Origin: Clostridiaceae bacterium
GTDB taxonomy: Bacteria; Bacillota; Clostridia; Lachnospirales; Lachnospiraceae
Direction of reading: 5' to 3'
Assembly: GCA_902363735.1 (NCBI GenBank)
Contig: CABJBA010000004.1
Coordinates: 186,001-250,000 of the forward strand
DNA length: 64,000 bases
Each line of letters begins with the position of its first letter. Position 1 is the first letter of the stretch. Positions 17,398 to 25,196 of this stretch are shown in pieces. The notes under the pieces were generated by a model, which saw nothing but the letters and a program-made list of their open reading frames with translations, was not told the DNA's origin and did no database searches. The translations under genes were made by a program, and so were the position numbers.

Positions 17398-18393
17398 TCA
17401 CTTAGAAAAATGAATTATAAATGCTGCACCACCCTGTGGGTGATTTTTAGCAATAATTCTGCCCTCCTGCCGTGTGATAATGGTTTTGCAGAGAGCCAGT
17501 CCAATGCCATAACCGGTAGCCCCTGCCTGCTTCCCCCGATAGAACCGCTCAAACAAATGTGGCAAATCTTCTTTTGCAAAGCCGGCTCCGCTGTCATGAA
17601 TCATAATCTCGGTAAACAGCAGATTATCCTGACATGAAATGGCAATCTCTCCATCATCACCTGCGCTTTCCATACAATTTTTAAGAATATTTTGAATGGC
17701 TTCCGATAGCCATCCAGAATCGCCCTGAATGCATATTCCTTTTGGCACATCTGTTTGCAAAGTGATGTTGTGCAGTTCCATGGAAATCGATAACGGGCGA
17801 AGCGCACTGCTTATTAAGTCGCGTACATCAATTTCCTCTCTCTGAAATACTACGATGCCCGCGTCCAAACGGGATAGTTTCAACAGGGAAGTCAACAGCC
17901 AATCCATCTGTAAAAACAGCTCTTTGGTTTCCCGGATCATTGCTTTCCGTTCCTTTTCATCCGGATTGTTTTCCAACAGGGATAAAATCAGGTTTACAGA
18001 TGTGAGTGGGGTGCGTAGCTGATGGGCGATGTCGGCCATCGACTCAGCAAGATGTGTTTTTTCTCTTTTCAGCACATCATTTTGCTCCCGGAGGCGCAGC
18101 GTCATTTTTGTAACCTCGCTATGCAAAATGGATAGCTCGCCCTCGCTTGCTTCCCCAATGAACAGATGGTTGGCATTATGCAGCACCAGGTCGATTTGCT
18201 CGGATAGCTGCGCAAGATTTTGGTATCTTGCTTTAGTAAAAGCATAAAATACCGAGCAAAAGGCAGCGGCAGCAGCTATAACAAGGATTCCGGCGGCGGG
18301 TTGGATAACAAAGCCTGCTGCGGCAAATATGACAGCAATTGCCGCAGACACCATAGCCAATTTCCGCATCTCCCTATTCCGAAACATGTTCAT
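17398..18393 (-). CDS. membrane sensor histidine kinase
   Basis: A 331-residue kinase with two adjacent membrane helices (about 13-31 and 33-52), almost no extracytoplasmic loop, a linker to 115, H box MADIAHQLRTPLTSV with His124, an N box (AIQNILKNCMESA) and G boxes (HDSGAGF, GYGIGLALCKTII). Kinases with such a buried sensor usually sense through an ABC permease, here encoded just downstream. Two ATGs (18393 and 18387) are possible; both overlap the end of the regulator gene and either fits a GGGGGA site. Confidence 0.92.
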   Translation of the reverse strand: MNMFRNREMRKLAMVSAAIAVIFAAAGFVIQPAAGILVIAAAAAFCSVFYAFTKARYQNLAQLSEQIDLVLHNANHLFIGEASEGELSILHSEVTKMTLRLREQNDVLKREKTHLAESMADIAHQLRTPLTSVNLILSLLENNPDEKERKAMIRETKELFLQMDWLLTSLLKLSRLDAGIVVFQREEIDVRDLISSALRPLSISMELHNITLQTDVPKGICIQGDSGWLSEAIQNILKNCMESAGDDGEIAISCQDNLLFTEIMIHDSGAGFAKEDLPHLFERFYRGKQAGATGYGIGLALCKTIITRQEGRIIAKNHPQGGAAFIIHFSK

Positions 18394-19060
18394 CCCCCAA
18401 TCGATAGCCTGTCCCGCGAACGGTTAGAATGATTTGTGGGTTTGCCGGATCGTGTTCAATCTTCTCCCGGAGGCGTTTGATGTAGACTGTCAACGTATTG
18501 TCATTCACAAACTCGCCCGCAGCATCCCACAATTCGTCAAGCAACCTGCTCCTTGTGATAATACTTTTAGGATTGTTGATAAACACCAGAAGCAACCGGT
18601 ATTCTAAAGCAGAAAGAAAGACCTCGCTTCCATTTTTTTTAACAACACCGCTTCCCGCATCCACATGAAGCCCAAGGATTTTAAAGGCCGATGGGCAACT
18701 TCCGCTCTTGCGCAGAGCGGTTTTGATTCGTGCAATCAATTCACGTGGACGAAAAGGTTTGGTGATGTAGTCATCCGCACCCATGTTCAGACCTGTCACC
18801 ACACTCGCCTCATCACCGGAGGCGGTCAGAAAGATTACAGGGATATCCATTGTTTCTTTGATTAGTGTAAAAATCGTAAAGCCATTTCCGTCAGGCAAAG
18901 AAATATCAATCAACGCCAAGTCAAATCTATTCTTACCAAGCATTGCAAGCGATTCTCCATGTGTAGAAGCATGAGTCACTGTAAATCCCTCCGACCGGAG
19001 CAACAGCACAAGGTTTTTGGCAATCGCCTTATCATCCTCAACTAGAAATATCTGTTCCAT
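18374..19060 (-). CDS. OmpR-family response regulator
   Basis: A 228-residue regulator: receiver with D9/D10, phospho-acceptor D52 in LALIDISLPD and K100 in DDYITKPF; winged-helix domain from about 130 with LSALEYRLLLVF and DNTLTVYIKRLREKIE. It is the first gene of the regulator - kinase - ATPase - permease set and overlaps the kinase by about 20 nt. The three 11-bp repeats before the ATPase gene are its likely target. Confidence 0.93.
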   Translation of the reverse strand: MEQIFLVEDDKAIAKNLVLLLRSEGFTVTHASTHGESLAMLGKNRFDLALIDISLPDGNGFTIFTLIKETMDIPVIFLTASGDEASVVTGLNMGADDYITKPFRPRELIARIKTALRKSGSCPSAFKILGLHVDAGSGVVKKNGSEVFLSALEYRLLLVFINNPKSIITRSRLLDELWDAAGEFVNDNTLTVYIKRLREKIEHDPANPQIILTVRGTGYRLGDEHVSE

Positions 19061-19094
19061 TTATATTCACCATCCATTTTCCGTCCCGCTAATG

Positions 19095-19697
19095 TTACAG
19101 TTTCAGCCACAAAACCGGACGAATACCACCTTTACATTTTCCTTCGTCGATATTGCCTTTCAATATATTGTTGCCTTGAATACCTATATTACCATCACCA
19201 TGGACATATGCGGCTTTTACACTCACCCGGCCAGGCGACCGAAGCCACCACCAAGCCTTCCCTTCTTTGCACAAAGAGTACGATATTCGCTTACAGTTGT
19301 TTTCATCTTTTCTTTGAAACCAATATCTTTGATTTTCCCCTGGGTTATATAGCTTTGAACTGCTATCGCCGAAATATTGGCAAGCTACTTCCTCAATGCC
19401 TAATAAAAATATTCTGTCTTTTGTATCTTCTCCGCCGTTCGTGCCATACCACTGATTATCAGGATTTTTATTTAATACTGGAACAATCCTTAATTGGTCA
19501 GTTAAGGGGAATTTATCATAAAATACACCGTTAAGATATGCTCTTAAGGAGCAGTCTGCCCATGCAATATCTTTATAAGCGTTATGATAAGAATGCTCTT
19601 CTATAATATTTTCAGTTATGATCAAAGCAGTATTTTTTTGTATGTCAAGTACTCGCCATACGTATTGACCGAATACCATCTTATCTCCCACTTGCAT
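19095..19697 (-). CDS. DUF6273-type protein (C-type-lectin-like fold)
   Basis: A 200-residue protein built from the pattern seen in clostridial DUF6273 domains: an N-terminal FGQYVWRVLDIQKNTALIIT strand pair, WADCSLRAYLNG, then WWWLRSPG near residue 150, a 'VHGDGNIGIQGN' turn and the closing GGIRPVLWLKL. No signal peptide, anchor or membrane helix is seen, so it is predicted cytoplasmic as read here. Relatives are often fused to surface or repeat modules; a free-standing copy is of unknown role. The ATG at 19697 follows GGAGGGAAAT. It is directly downstream of two gene fragments. Confidence 0.75.
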   Translation of the reverse strand: MQVGDKMVFGQYVWRVLDIQKNTALIITENIIEEHSYHNAYKDIAWADCSLRAYLNGVFYDKFPLTDQLRIVPVLNKNPDNQWYGTNGGEDTKDRIFLLGIEEVACQYFGDSSSKLYNPGENQRYWFQRKDENNCKRISYSLCKEGKAWWWLRSPGRVSVKAAYVHGDGNIGIQGNNILKGNIDEGKCKGGIRPVLWLKL

Positions 19698-19711
19698 ATT
19701 TCCCTCCTACG

Positions 19712-19822
19712 TCAATTATTCCTTTTGTTTTCCCCAATAATCTCTTCTGTAAATGCAGTACACAAAAAATTACCAATTAAATCAATGTTCTTCCCAAAGT
19801 CTAATCGGAATTTTATATTTGC
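19712..19822 (-). pseudogene. start-less coding remnant (35 codons)
   Basis: An open frame without ATG, GTG or usable TTG start (NIKFRLDFGKNIDL...FLCTAFTEEIIGENKRNN) squeezed between a truncated gene and the DUF6273 gene, ending just before that gene's ribosome site. Its amino-acid make-up looks like real coding sequence, so it is probably the 3' end of a lost gene. Family not recognised. Confidence 0.3.
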
Positions 19823-19832
19823 TTATTTACAT

Positions 19833-20105
19833 TCATCTTGAGGGAATAATAAAGCAAAATCTCGTCTCTTCATTAGAGTGCTCTACATTTCCCAAACGTC
19901 CCTTCACAAATTCACAAAATTGATTTAATACTTCAACTAATTCCGTGACAGTATATGAGGTCCCTAATAAATTACAAATTGATTCAATGGGATAATAAAG
20001 CCTTATTATTTCACTTCTGTAGCCGATTTTCAGCTGTTCCTCTTTTATGACTTCAATAATATTTTTTTCTAATGCTTTAAAGCTTGATTCGTTCTGAATC
20101 TGCAT
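19833..20105 (-). CDS. short DUF3877-like protein, probably truncated
   Basis: A 90-residue frame beginning MQIQNESSFKALEKNIIEVI with IKEEQLKIGYRSEIIRLYYP and a terminal EETRFCFIIP. This matches my memory of the N-terminal half of the clostridial DUF3877 family, whose members are about twice as long and continue past the 'RFCF.IP' strand. Here the frame stops immediately after it, and a start-less fragment in another phase follows. It may therefore be a truncated gene. Function unknown. The ATG follows an AGGAGAGGAAG site. Confidence 0.5.
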   Translation of the reverse strand: MQIQNESSFKALEKNIIEVIKEEQLKIGYRSEIIRLYYPIESICNLLGTSYTVTELVEVLNQFCEFVKGRLGNVEHSNEETRFCFIIPSR

Positions 20106-20422
20106 ATCTTCCTCTCCTTTTTTAATTAACCGAAATATTTTTTACATATAGCTGTAATTTTCTGTCTCATAACGCTTTAAATGCAAGCGTAAAATTGATG
20201 TGTTTTATAGTAACATATTAAAATTTCTTTTACAATAGAAAGAGAAACATACACGATTCTCCTTCTGATGAAAATACCTGTTTGCACTCTCCTATGCTTT
20301 TCTTCTTGCCATTTCAGATAAACTCATTATAATAAATGTTGTACAACTCGGCAGAACACTTAAGAATCGTATTATTATGGTAATAATTAAATTTATCCAA
20401 CATCAGTTGAGGAGGTATCCAT
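20106..20422. other. divergent intergenic region
   Basis: AT-rich spacer between the DUF3877-like gene (minus) and the small hypothetical gene at 20423 (plus). I see no gene and no clear operator; the ribosome site GGAGG of the plus-strand gene is at 20410-20414. Confidence 0.4.
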
Positions 20423-20755
20423 ATGAGCAGAGGTATCCATGGCAAATTCAGGTTGCTAAAAACAGAAAATGATATTGCATATTATGCTTACGGTGGATCA
20501 AACTTCAGTTTTCCATATGAAGAGGATATCTTTAACTCTCTTGATGGAAGAATTCATATTCCCTTGCATCTTATTAATGACTGCAATGCGATTGCAGATG
20601 CAATTGAAGATCAAACAATCCAGGTTACGCCCTGTTATTATGCCGAATTAAACTTTGAGAATTTCGATATATTCGCTCTGAAAACGATTTATAAAATCAT
20701 ATTCCTTTATCAAACAACCCACCAATTGCCCCAAGAAGGTATGTGGGTCTGCTGA
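20423..20755 (+). CDS. hypothetical protein, 110 residues
   Basis: Not recognised. It begins MSRGIHGKFRLLKTENDIAY and ends QLPQEGMWVC. It is rich in aromatic residues and mixed alpha/beta in pattern, with no signal peptide or membrane helix. The segment SLDGRIHIPLHLINDCNAIADAI looks like a strand-helix unit. A GGAGG site 8 nt before the ATG supports translation. It is followed after about 150 nt by another small gene on the same strand and a terminator, so the two may form a small transcript. Confidence 0.6.
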   Translation: MSRGIHGKFRLLKTENDIAYYAYGGSNFSFPYEEDIFNSLDGRIHIPLHLINDCNAIADAIEDQTIQVTPCYYAELNFENFDIFALKTIYKIIFLYQTTHQLPQEGMWVC

Positions 20756-20908
20756 TCTTTTTTCCATGCCTTTTCCTTCCTCCGGGTACAACGAAAAATC
20801 CTAATACGTAATATGTTTCTTCCCGCTTTATGGAGCTGAATTCTTTACATTTTGTATATTATTTTTTATTCTGCAAACACTACTAAAAAAGTGAAAGGAG
20901 CAACAATC

Positions 20909-21085
20909 TTGAATAGCAAAGATCTATCTTCCAATAAAAAGAGCAGTGCTACAGATAATAAGGCAAGCAATAAAAATGTTGCCCATACAGATAATCATTC
21001 AAAAACTCCACCAGATAGCGATTATATTAATCCATTTTATACTCCTCCGGGTGAAGGCCCCAAACCTAGAATTACATCCAATTAA
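20909..21085 (+). CDS. small hydrophilic protein, 58 residues
   Basis: Not recognised. The N-terminal 40 residues are Ser/Lys/Asn/Asp-rich and probably disordered; the tail reads PPDSDYINPFYTPPGEGPKP and looks like a conserved short motif. The start is taken as TTG at 20909, 8 nt after AAAGGAG. A longer version from 20852 would lack a ribosome site and add hydrophobic residues unlike the rest. A strong terminator follows 17 nt after the stop, which supports a real gene. Confidence 0.5.
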   Translation: MNSKDLSSNKKSSATDNKASNKNVAHTDNHSKTPPDSDYINPFYTPPGEGPKPRITSN

Positions 21086-21101
21086 GTAGCATTCAGTGAC
21101 G

Positions 21102-21132
21102 CAAGGGAGGTTTAAATCTCCCTTGTTATTTT
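21102..21132 (+). terminator. terminator of the small plus-strand genes
   Basis: Perfect 8-bp stem CAAGGGAG (21102-21109) / CTCCCTTG (21118-21125) with an 8-nt loop, followed by TTATTTT. Confidence 0.8.
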
Positions 21133-21223
21133 CCACCTCTCCTTATGGTCATAAAAAGCCAGCTATGACATTTGATTATAAATGTACTATTTGCTTAGCT
21201 GCAAATTTTAATTCATTCTATAT

Positions 21224-21264
21224 AAAAAACTACTGACTTAATACTTTGCAGTCAGTAGTTTTTT
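21224..21264 (-). terminator. terminator of the isochorismatase-like gene (bidirectional form)
   Basis: Perfect 15-bp inverted repeat 21224-21238 / 21250-21264 (core ACTACTGACT / AGTCAGTAGT) flanked by A and T runs, so it can act in both directions. It is 16 nt after the minus-strand gene's stop. Confidence 0.88.
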
Positions 21265-21279
21265 GATTCCATATATGTA

Positions 21280-21831
21280 TTAAATTGAAATATGACTTTT
21301 CATTTTTTTTATCATGCTATCAACCGTAACACATTCCGCATATCTGCCATTCCACATAAATTCATTATAATACTTATAACTATCTTTAGCACTTAGATAT
21401 TCATTATCAATTGTCGAATTTGCTTTAGCTGGCACTATCATATTAAACCCATGCTCAAATCCGCACTTTATGGTAGCATCAATACATTTATCCGTCTGGA
21501 GACCCACAACAATGATCTCTTTCTCATTTTTATTTTTCAGATATTCTAATAGACCCGTCTGTCTAAATGAACTATTCACATTCTTGACAAATACCTGTTC
21601 TTTTTCTGATGGCTTGAAATCTTCATAAATTTCGAAGCCTTTTTTACCCTGGGTTAAATCACTTCCAGCTCCGTCATCATGAATAACATAAATAACCTCT
21701 ACGCTGCGATCTCTTGCTGCACTGATTAAATCCTTAATATTCTTTATAAAGCCTTTAAGGTCATATAGCCCATTATTAACAAGCAGAATTTGTGTATCCA
21801 CAACTAATAAAACCACTTCGTTTACCTCCAT
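21280..21831 (-). CDS. isochorismatase-family cysteine hydrolase
   Basis: A 183-residue single-domain alpha/beta hydrolase of the nicotinamidase/isochorismatase superfamily. The triad is visible: Asp in LLVVDTQ near the N-terminus, Lys in VFVKNVNSSF, and the nucleophilic Cys in GLQTDKCIDATIKCGFEHGF with the preceding turn. Substrate is not predictable; relatives cleave amides or isochorismate. The ATG at 21831 has an AAAGAGG site about 8 nt upstream; a GTG a few codons later behind a GGAGG is an alternative. Confidence 0.85.
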   Translation of the reverse strand: MEVNEVVLLVVDTQILLVNNGLYDLKGFIKNIKDLISAARDRSVEVIYVIHDDGAGSDLTQGKKGFEIYEDFKPSEKEQVFVKNVNSSFRQTGLLEYLKNKNEKEIIVVGLQTDKCIDATIKCGFEHGFNMIVPAKANSTIDNEYLSAKDSYKYYNEFMWNGRYAECVTVDSMIKKMKSHISI

Positions 21832-21948
21832 TCTATAGGCCTCTTTGCCTATCAAACACCATCATTTTCTTTAAATGCTTCTTTCGGGCAACCCTGCGGG
21901 ACTTATCCGTTTTCTTACATATCATTCCAACAAAAAAGGGATAATGAC

Positions 21949-22857
21949 CTATAGTGAAGGGATATTGTGTAATGTCTGATTTCTATATTCAGCAGGAGTC
22001 ATCTTATAATAGCATTTAAACTTTCTGCAAAAGTAAGAATCACTGGAAAATCCAGTAGTTAATGATATATTAGAAATCGTTTTTTTTGTGTTCTTTAATA
22101 AAATTGCTGCCTGTATTAAACGATATTCATTAAGATAAGAAATTGGAGATTGGTTAATTCCACGACGAAAAACTTCCAACGCACTGCTTTTGCTAATATT
22201 AGTAGCTTTGGCTATATCTTCAAGTTCTATATCCTCAGCATAATGGTCATGGATAAATTGCAGCATAATTTGTAAACGTGAAGATTGAAAAGAAGATTTT
22301 ATTCCACTTTCAGAAACAGGTTCCATTTTTATGTTTTGAAATAAATGTTTCCATAACTCAGTAGTCAGAAGAAGCGTATTTAGAGGAGATAAAAAATCCA
22401 CATCCTTTTCCTGTAGATCGTATATTTGATTCAAGAGCACCAGTATTGTATTTTGCCATGAAATATTAGGATTCAATATCTGATAAGAAGGGCCGGATGA
22501 CAGAACAGGTAATATATATGTTTCATAAATCAAACTTTTTTCAGGTGCAATCAGTTCAGGCGCAAATACAATATTGGGCATGATGCCGTTATCATCAGTT
22601 TCAAAACGATGAATGGTTCCGCTATTTATAAAAATTCCCCAATCCTTTTCCAGATAGATTTTATTTTGCCCAATCAGGCAATTTACATTACCTTTAGAGG
22701 CAGTTACAAATTCAACCTCTCGATGCCAGTGCCAGTCTATGCATCTGCCGTCAAATTGCAAGATATCATCTACATAATATGCAATAGGGTATTTCTCGCT
22801 GCCATGAGCAACAGTTTCTCTTAATGTTTCATCCGTAGTAGTTTTGCAAGACTGCAT
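21949..22857 (-). CDS. AraC-family transcriptional regulator
   Basis: A 302-residue regulator with a cupin-like sensing domain (residues about 25-110, including CIDWHWHREVEFV) and two C-terminal helix-turn-helix motifs (YAEDIELEDIAKATNISKSS and NISLTTGFSSDSYFCRKFKC). It is divergent from the DUF1349 and transporter genes, which it probably controls. The ATG at 22857 lies 6 nt after AGAGGTG; a GTG three codons earlier is within that site. Confidence 0.92.
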   Translation of the reverse strand: MQSCKTTTDETLRETVAHGSEKYPIAYYVDDILQFDGRCIDWHWHREVEFVTASKGNVNCLIGQNKIYLEKDWGIFINSGTIHRFETDDNGIMPNIVFAPELIAPEKSLIYETYILPVLSSGPSYQILNPNISWQNTILVLLNQIYDLQEKDVDFLSPLNTLLLTTELWKHLFQNIKMEPVSESGIKSSFQSSRLQIMLQFIHDHYAEDIELEDIAKATNISKSSALEVFRRGINQSPISYLNEYRLIQAAILLKNTKKTISNISLTTGFSSDSYFCRKFKCYYKMTPAEYRNQTLHNIPSL

Positions 22858-22977
22858 AATTTTCACCTCTGCTATATTGTACTATAAATTTGTGATTATG
22901 TGCAGTGAAAAAATATTATTATTGGGATATAATCCAATTCAGCTAATAAATTATCAATGACCTTAGGAGGAAAAGAT

Positions 22978-23589
22978 ATGGCTAACTTTTTAAAATACAA
23001 TCCGCAGTGGGTTCGTGAACCAGCTCAGACAGTGGTGGAAGAAGATAAGGTGGAAATTATCACGGAAGCAGGAACGGATTTATGGGCGCGTACTTATTAT
23101 GGTTTCCAAACTGATACTGCTCCGGTGTTACAAGTGAAAACAACTGAACAGTTTTTTTCATTTATAGTTAAGACTGAGTTTGAAAGCAGCCATCGTTTTG
23201 ATCAATGCGGCGTCGCAATGTACTTAGACAGCAATAACTGGTTTAAGGCTTCCATTGAATATGAAGACAAAGAAGTGCAGCGATTGGGGAGTGTCGTGAC
23301 CAATCACGGTTATTCTGATTGGGCTACTACAGATATTTCCTCGGAAATTAAGACTATGTGGTATCGCTTTTCCCGCAGAGAAAGTGATTACTGTATTGAA
23401 TGCAGCCAGGATGGTATTTCATTTAAGCAGATGAGGATCTTCCATATGTGGGAAGCGTCCGGCGAAATTGCCTTTGGTATATATGCTGGAAGTCCCACAA
23501 AAGGCTCTTATAAAGCAACATTTACCAATATGGAGATTACGGAATGCCAATGGGAATCCGATGCAGAATGGCGTGCTGATAAAAAATAA
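22978..23589 (+). CDS. DUF1349 protein (concanavalin-like beta sandwich)
   Basis: A 203-residue protein matching the DUF1349 family: ITEAGTDLWARTYYGFQTDTAPVL, the FDQCGVAMYLDSNNWFKASIEYED core, LGSVVTNHGYSDWATTDI, and GEIAFGIYAGSP near the end. The fold resembles family-16-type lectins and probably binds a glycan or small sugar. No signal peptide, so cytoplasmic. The ATG at 22978 follows AGGAGGAAAAG. It shares an operon with the MFS transporter 83 nt downstream and is controlled, by position, by the AraC regulator. Confidence 0.88.
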   Translation: MANFLKYNPQWVREPAQTVVEEDKVEIITEAGTDLWARTYYGFQTDTAPVLQVKTTEQFFSFIVKTEFESSHRFDQCGVAMYLDSNNWFKASIEYEDKEVQRLGSVVTNHGYSDWATTDISSEIKTMWYRFSRRESDYCIECSQDGISFKQMRIFHMWEASGEIAFGIYAGSPTKGSYKATFTNMEITECQWESDAEWRADKK

Positions 23590-23672
23590 GTATTACTTGC
23601 GGCCTACTATGGAGTTTAAATGGTTAATTCAAAATATAATAAACATAAGTGGCGGTTAACGATGGAGGAAAC

Positions 23673-24920
23673 ATGAAACTAAATTACAAACACACGCTTT
23701 ACGCTTGCTTTAGCGGCTACATTTGCCAAGCTATAGTAAGCAATTTACCGCCCCTGCTATTTGTGATATATCAAGCACAGTTAGGCATTTCTCTTGAAAA
23801 GATAACACTCCTCATTACTGTGGGCTTTTGTATTCAGATTTTAATGGATTCTCTGGCTGCCAAGATGGTTGATATCTTTGGTTACCGCATTTCAGTGACC
23901 ATTGCAAATGTCTGTTGCTTTATGGGATTGCTTAGTATAAGTATACTTCCCACAATAATATATCCATTTACAGGGCTATTGATTGGTATAGCTTTGAATT
24001 CTGTAGGTGGAGGCTTTATTGAAGTTGTTATAAACCCGATTGCAGAGGCCTTACCAGGGGATGAAAAATCCGGGGTTATGGGGATTTTACACTCATTCTA
24101 CTGTTGGGGATATGTGGCGGTTGTTTTATTATCCACGCTATTTTTCACATTAGTTGGGGAACAGCATTGGAATTGGTTATCCATGCTTTGGTGTGTTATT
24201 CCACTTTTTAACTTATTTTTATTTCTCAAAGTGCCTATGAAAACTTTAGTTGAAAAAGATGTTCAAATTTCGTCACGAAAGCTTTTTTCAACAAAAACAT
24301 TTTGGACATTATTTATATTAATGATATGTGCAGGTGCGGCTGAACAGGCAATGTCAAAGTGGTCTTCCTTTTTTGCCGAAGTTGGTCTTGGTACCTCCAA
24401 AACATTTGGTGATTTACTGGGGCCTTGTGCATTTGCCTTATTGATGGGTATTACCAGGTTGATTTACGGAAAAAGAGGTGCTAAATATGATTTACGGAAG
24501 CTGATTGCCATTTCAGGAGGCATGTGTATTTTTAGCTACTTATTAGTATCTTTATCCCCCATCCCATCTATATCACTTATTGGCTGTGCGTTGACTGGAT
24601 TATCTATTGCTATTTTGTGGCCAGCAACTATTAGCCTTTCTTCTAAAATGTATCCCAACGGAGGGAATGCTATGTTTGGATTCCTGGCTTTAGGCGGAGA
24701 TATCGGGTGTGCAATCGGGCCAAGCTTAGTGGGATTTATATCAAATATTATGATTAGCTCAAACAATACAGACATTCAGCGTTTGTTTGCAGGTGATAAC
24801 ATTACACAATCTGCTCTTAAAGCAGGATTATTTATTGCTATTGTATTTCCTATTATAATTTTACTAAGTACCTGTATGTTGAAAAACAAAACATCTACTA
24901 CAGATTCTTCCCTGAGTTAG
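23673..24920 (+). CDS. MFS transporter
   Basis: A 415-residue protein with about twelve membrane helices in two halves. It has the segment DSLAAKMVDIFGYRISVTIA between helices 2 and 3, typical of the major facilitator superfamily, and a helix-rich second half with IYGKRGAKYDLRKLIAI in the equivalent loop. The ATG at 23673 is 5 nt after GGAGG. It is encoded after a DUF1349 protein and opposite an AraC regulator, so it probably moves a sugar or glycoside. Direction and substrate are not known. Confidence 0.9.
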   Translation: MKLNYKHTLYACFSGYICQAIVSNLPPLLFVIYQAQLGISLEKITLLITVGFCIQILMDSLAAKMVDIFGYRISVTIANVCCFMGLLSISILPTIIYPFTGLLIGIALNSVGGGFIEVVINPIAEALPGDEKSGVMGILHSFYCWGYVAVVLLSTLFFTLVGEQHWNWLSMLWCVIPLFNLFLFLKVPMKTLVEKDVQISSRKLFSTKTFWTLFILMICAGAAEQAMSKWSSFFAEVGLGTSKTFGDLLGPCAFALLMGITRLIYGKRGAKYDLRKLIAISGGMCIFSYLLVSLSPIPSISLIGCALTGLSIAILWPATISLSSKMYPNGGNAMFGFLALGGDIGCAIGPSLVGFISNIMISSNNTDIQRLFAGDNITQSALKAGLFIAIVFPIIILLSTCMLKNKTSTTDSSLS

Positions 24921-25047
24921 ATTCAAAGAGAAAAATCCCTTCTTTCTTTGATCATTAAAGAAATAGAGATGGCAGAGATGTATGTAGGTTTTATGGAACA
25001 AAAGGCCCAAGCTTCTACATGTATTGGTGCTGTGATTCAAATTGCCG

Positions 25048-25080
25048 GAGGGCATCGTACCATAGTGTGCAGATGCCCTC
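25048..25080 (+). terminator. hairpin after the MFS gene
   Basis: Perfect 9-bp stem GAGGGCATC (25048-25056) / GATGCCCTC (25072-25080) with a 15-nt loop. The downstream run is weak (TTCCTG), and it lies about 130 nt after the stop, so termination is only likely. The rest of 24921-25196 shows no gene. Confidence 0.45.
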
Positions 25081-25196
25081 TTCCTGTGTAACCAGTTTGA
25101 TATTTTCCAGGTTTTAATTCACCGGATATGGTTTATGCTGTTTTAGTTATTAAATTCCGGCTTTACCATGACAACATCTTAAACTGTTTTATTTAA

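Noticed and set aside
24951..25083. Open stretch after the MFS stop, in the same frame (EIEMAEMYVGFMEQKAQAS)
   Set aside because: No start with a ribosome site, no recognisable family, and a hairpin lies in its end; probably chance.
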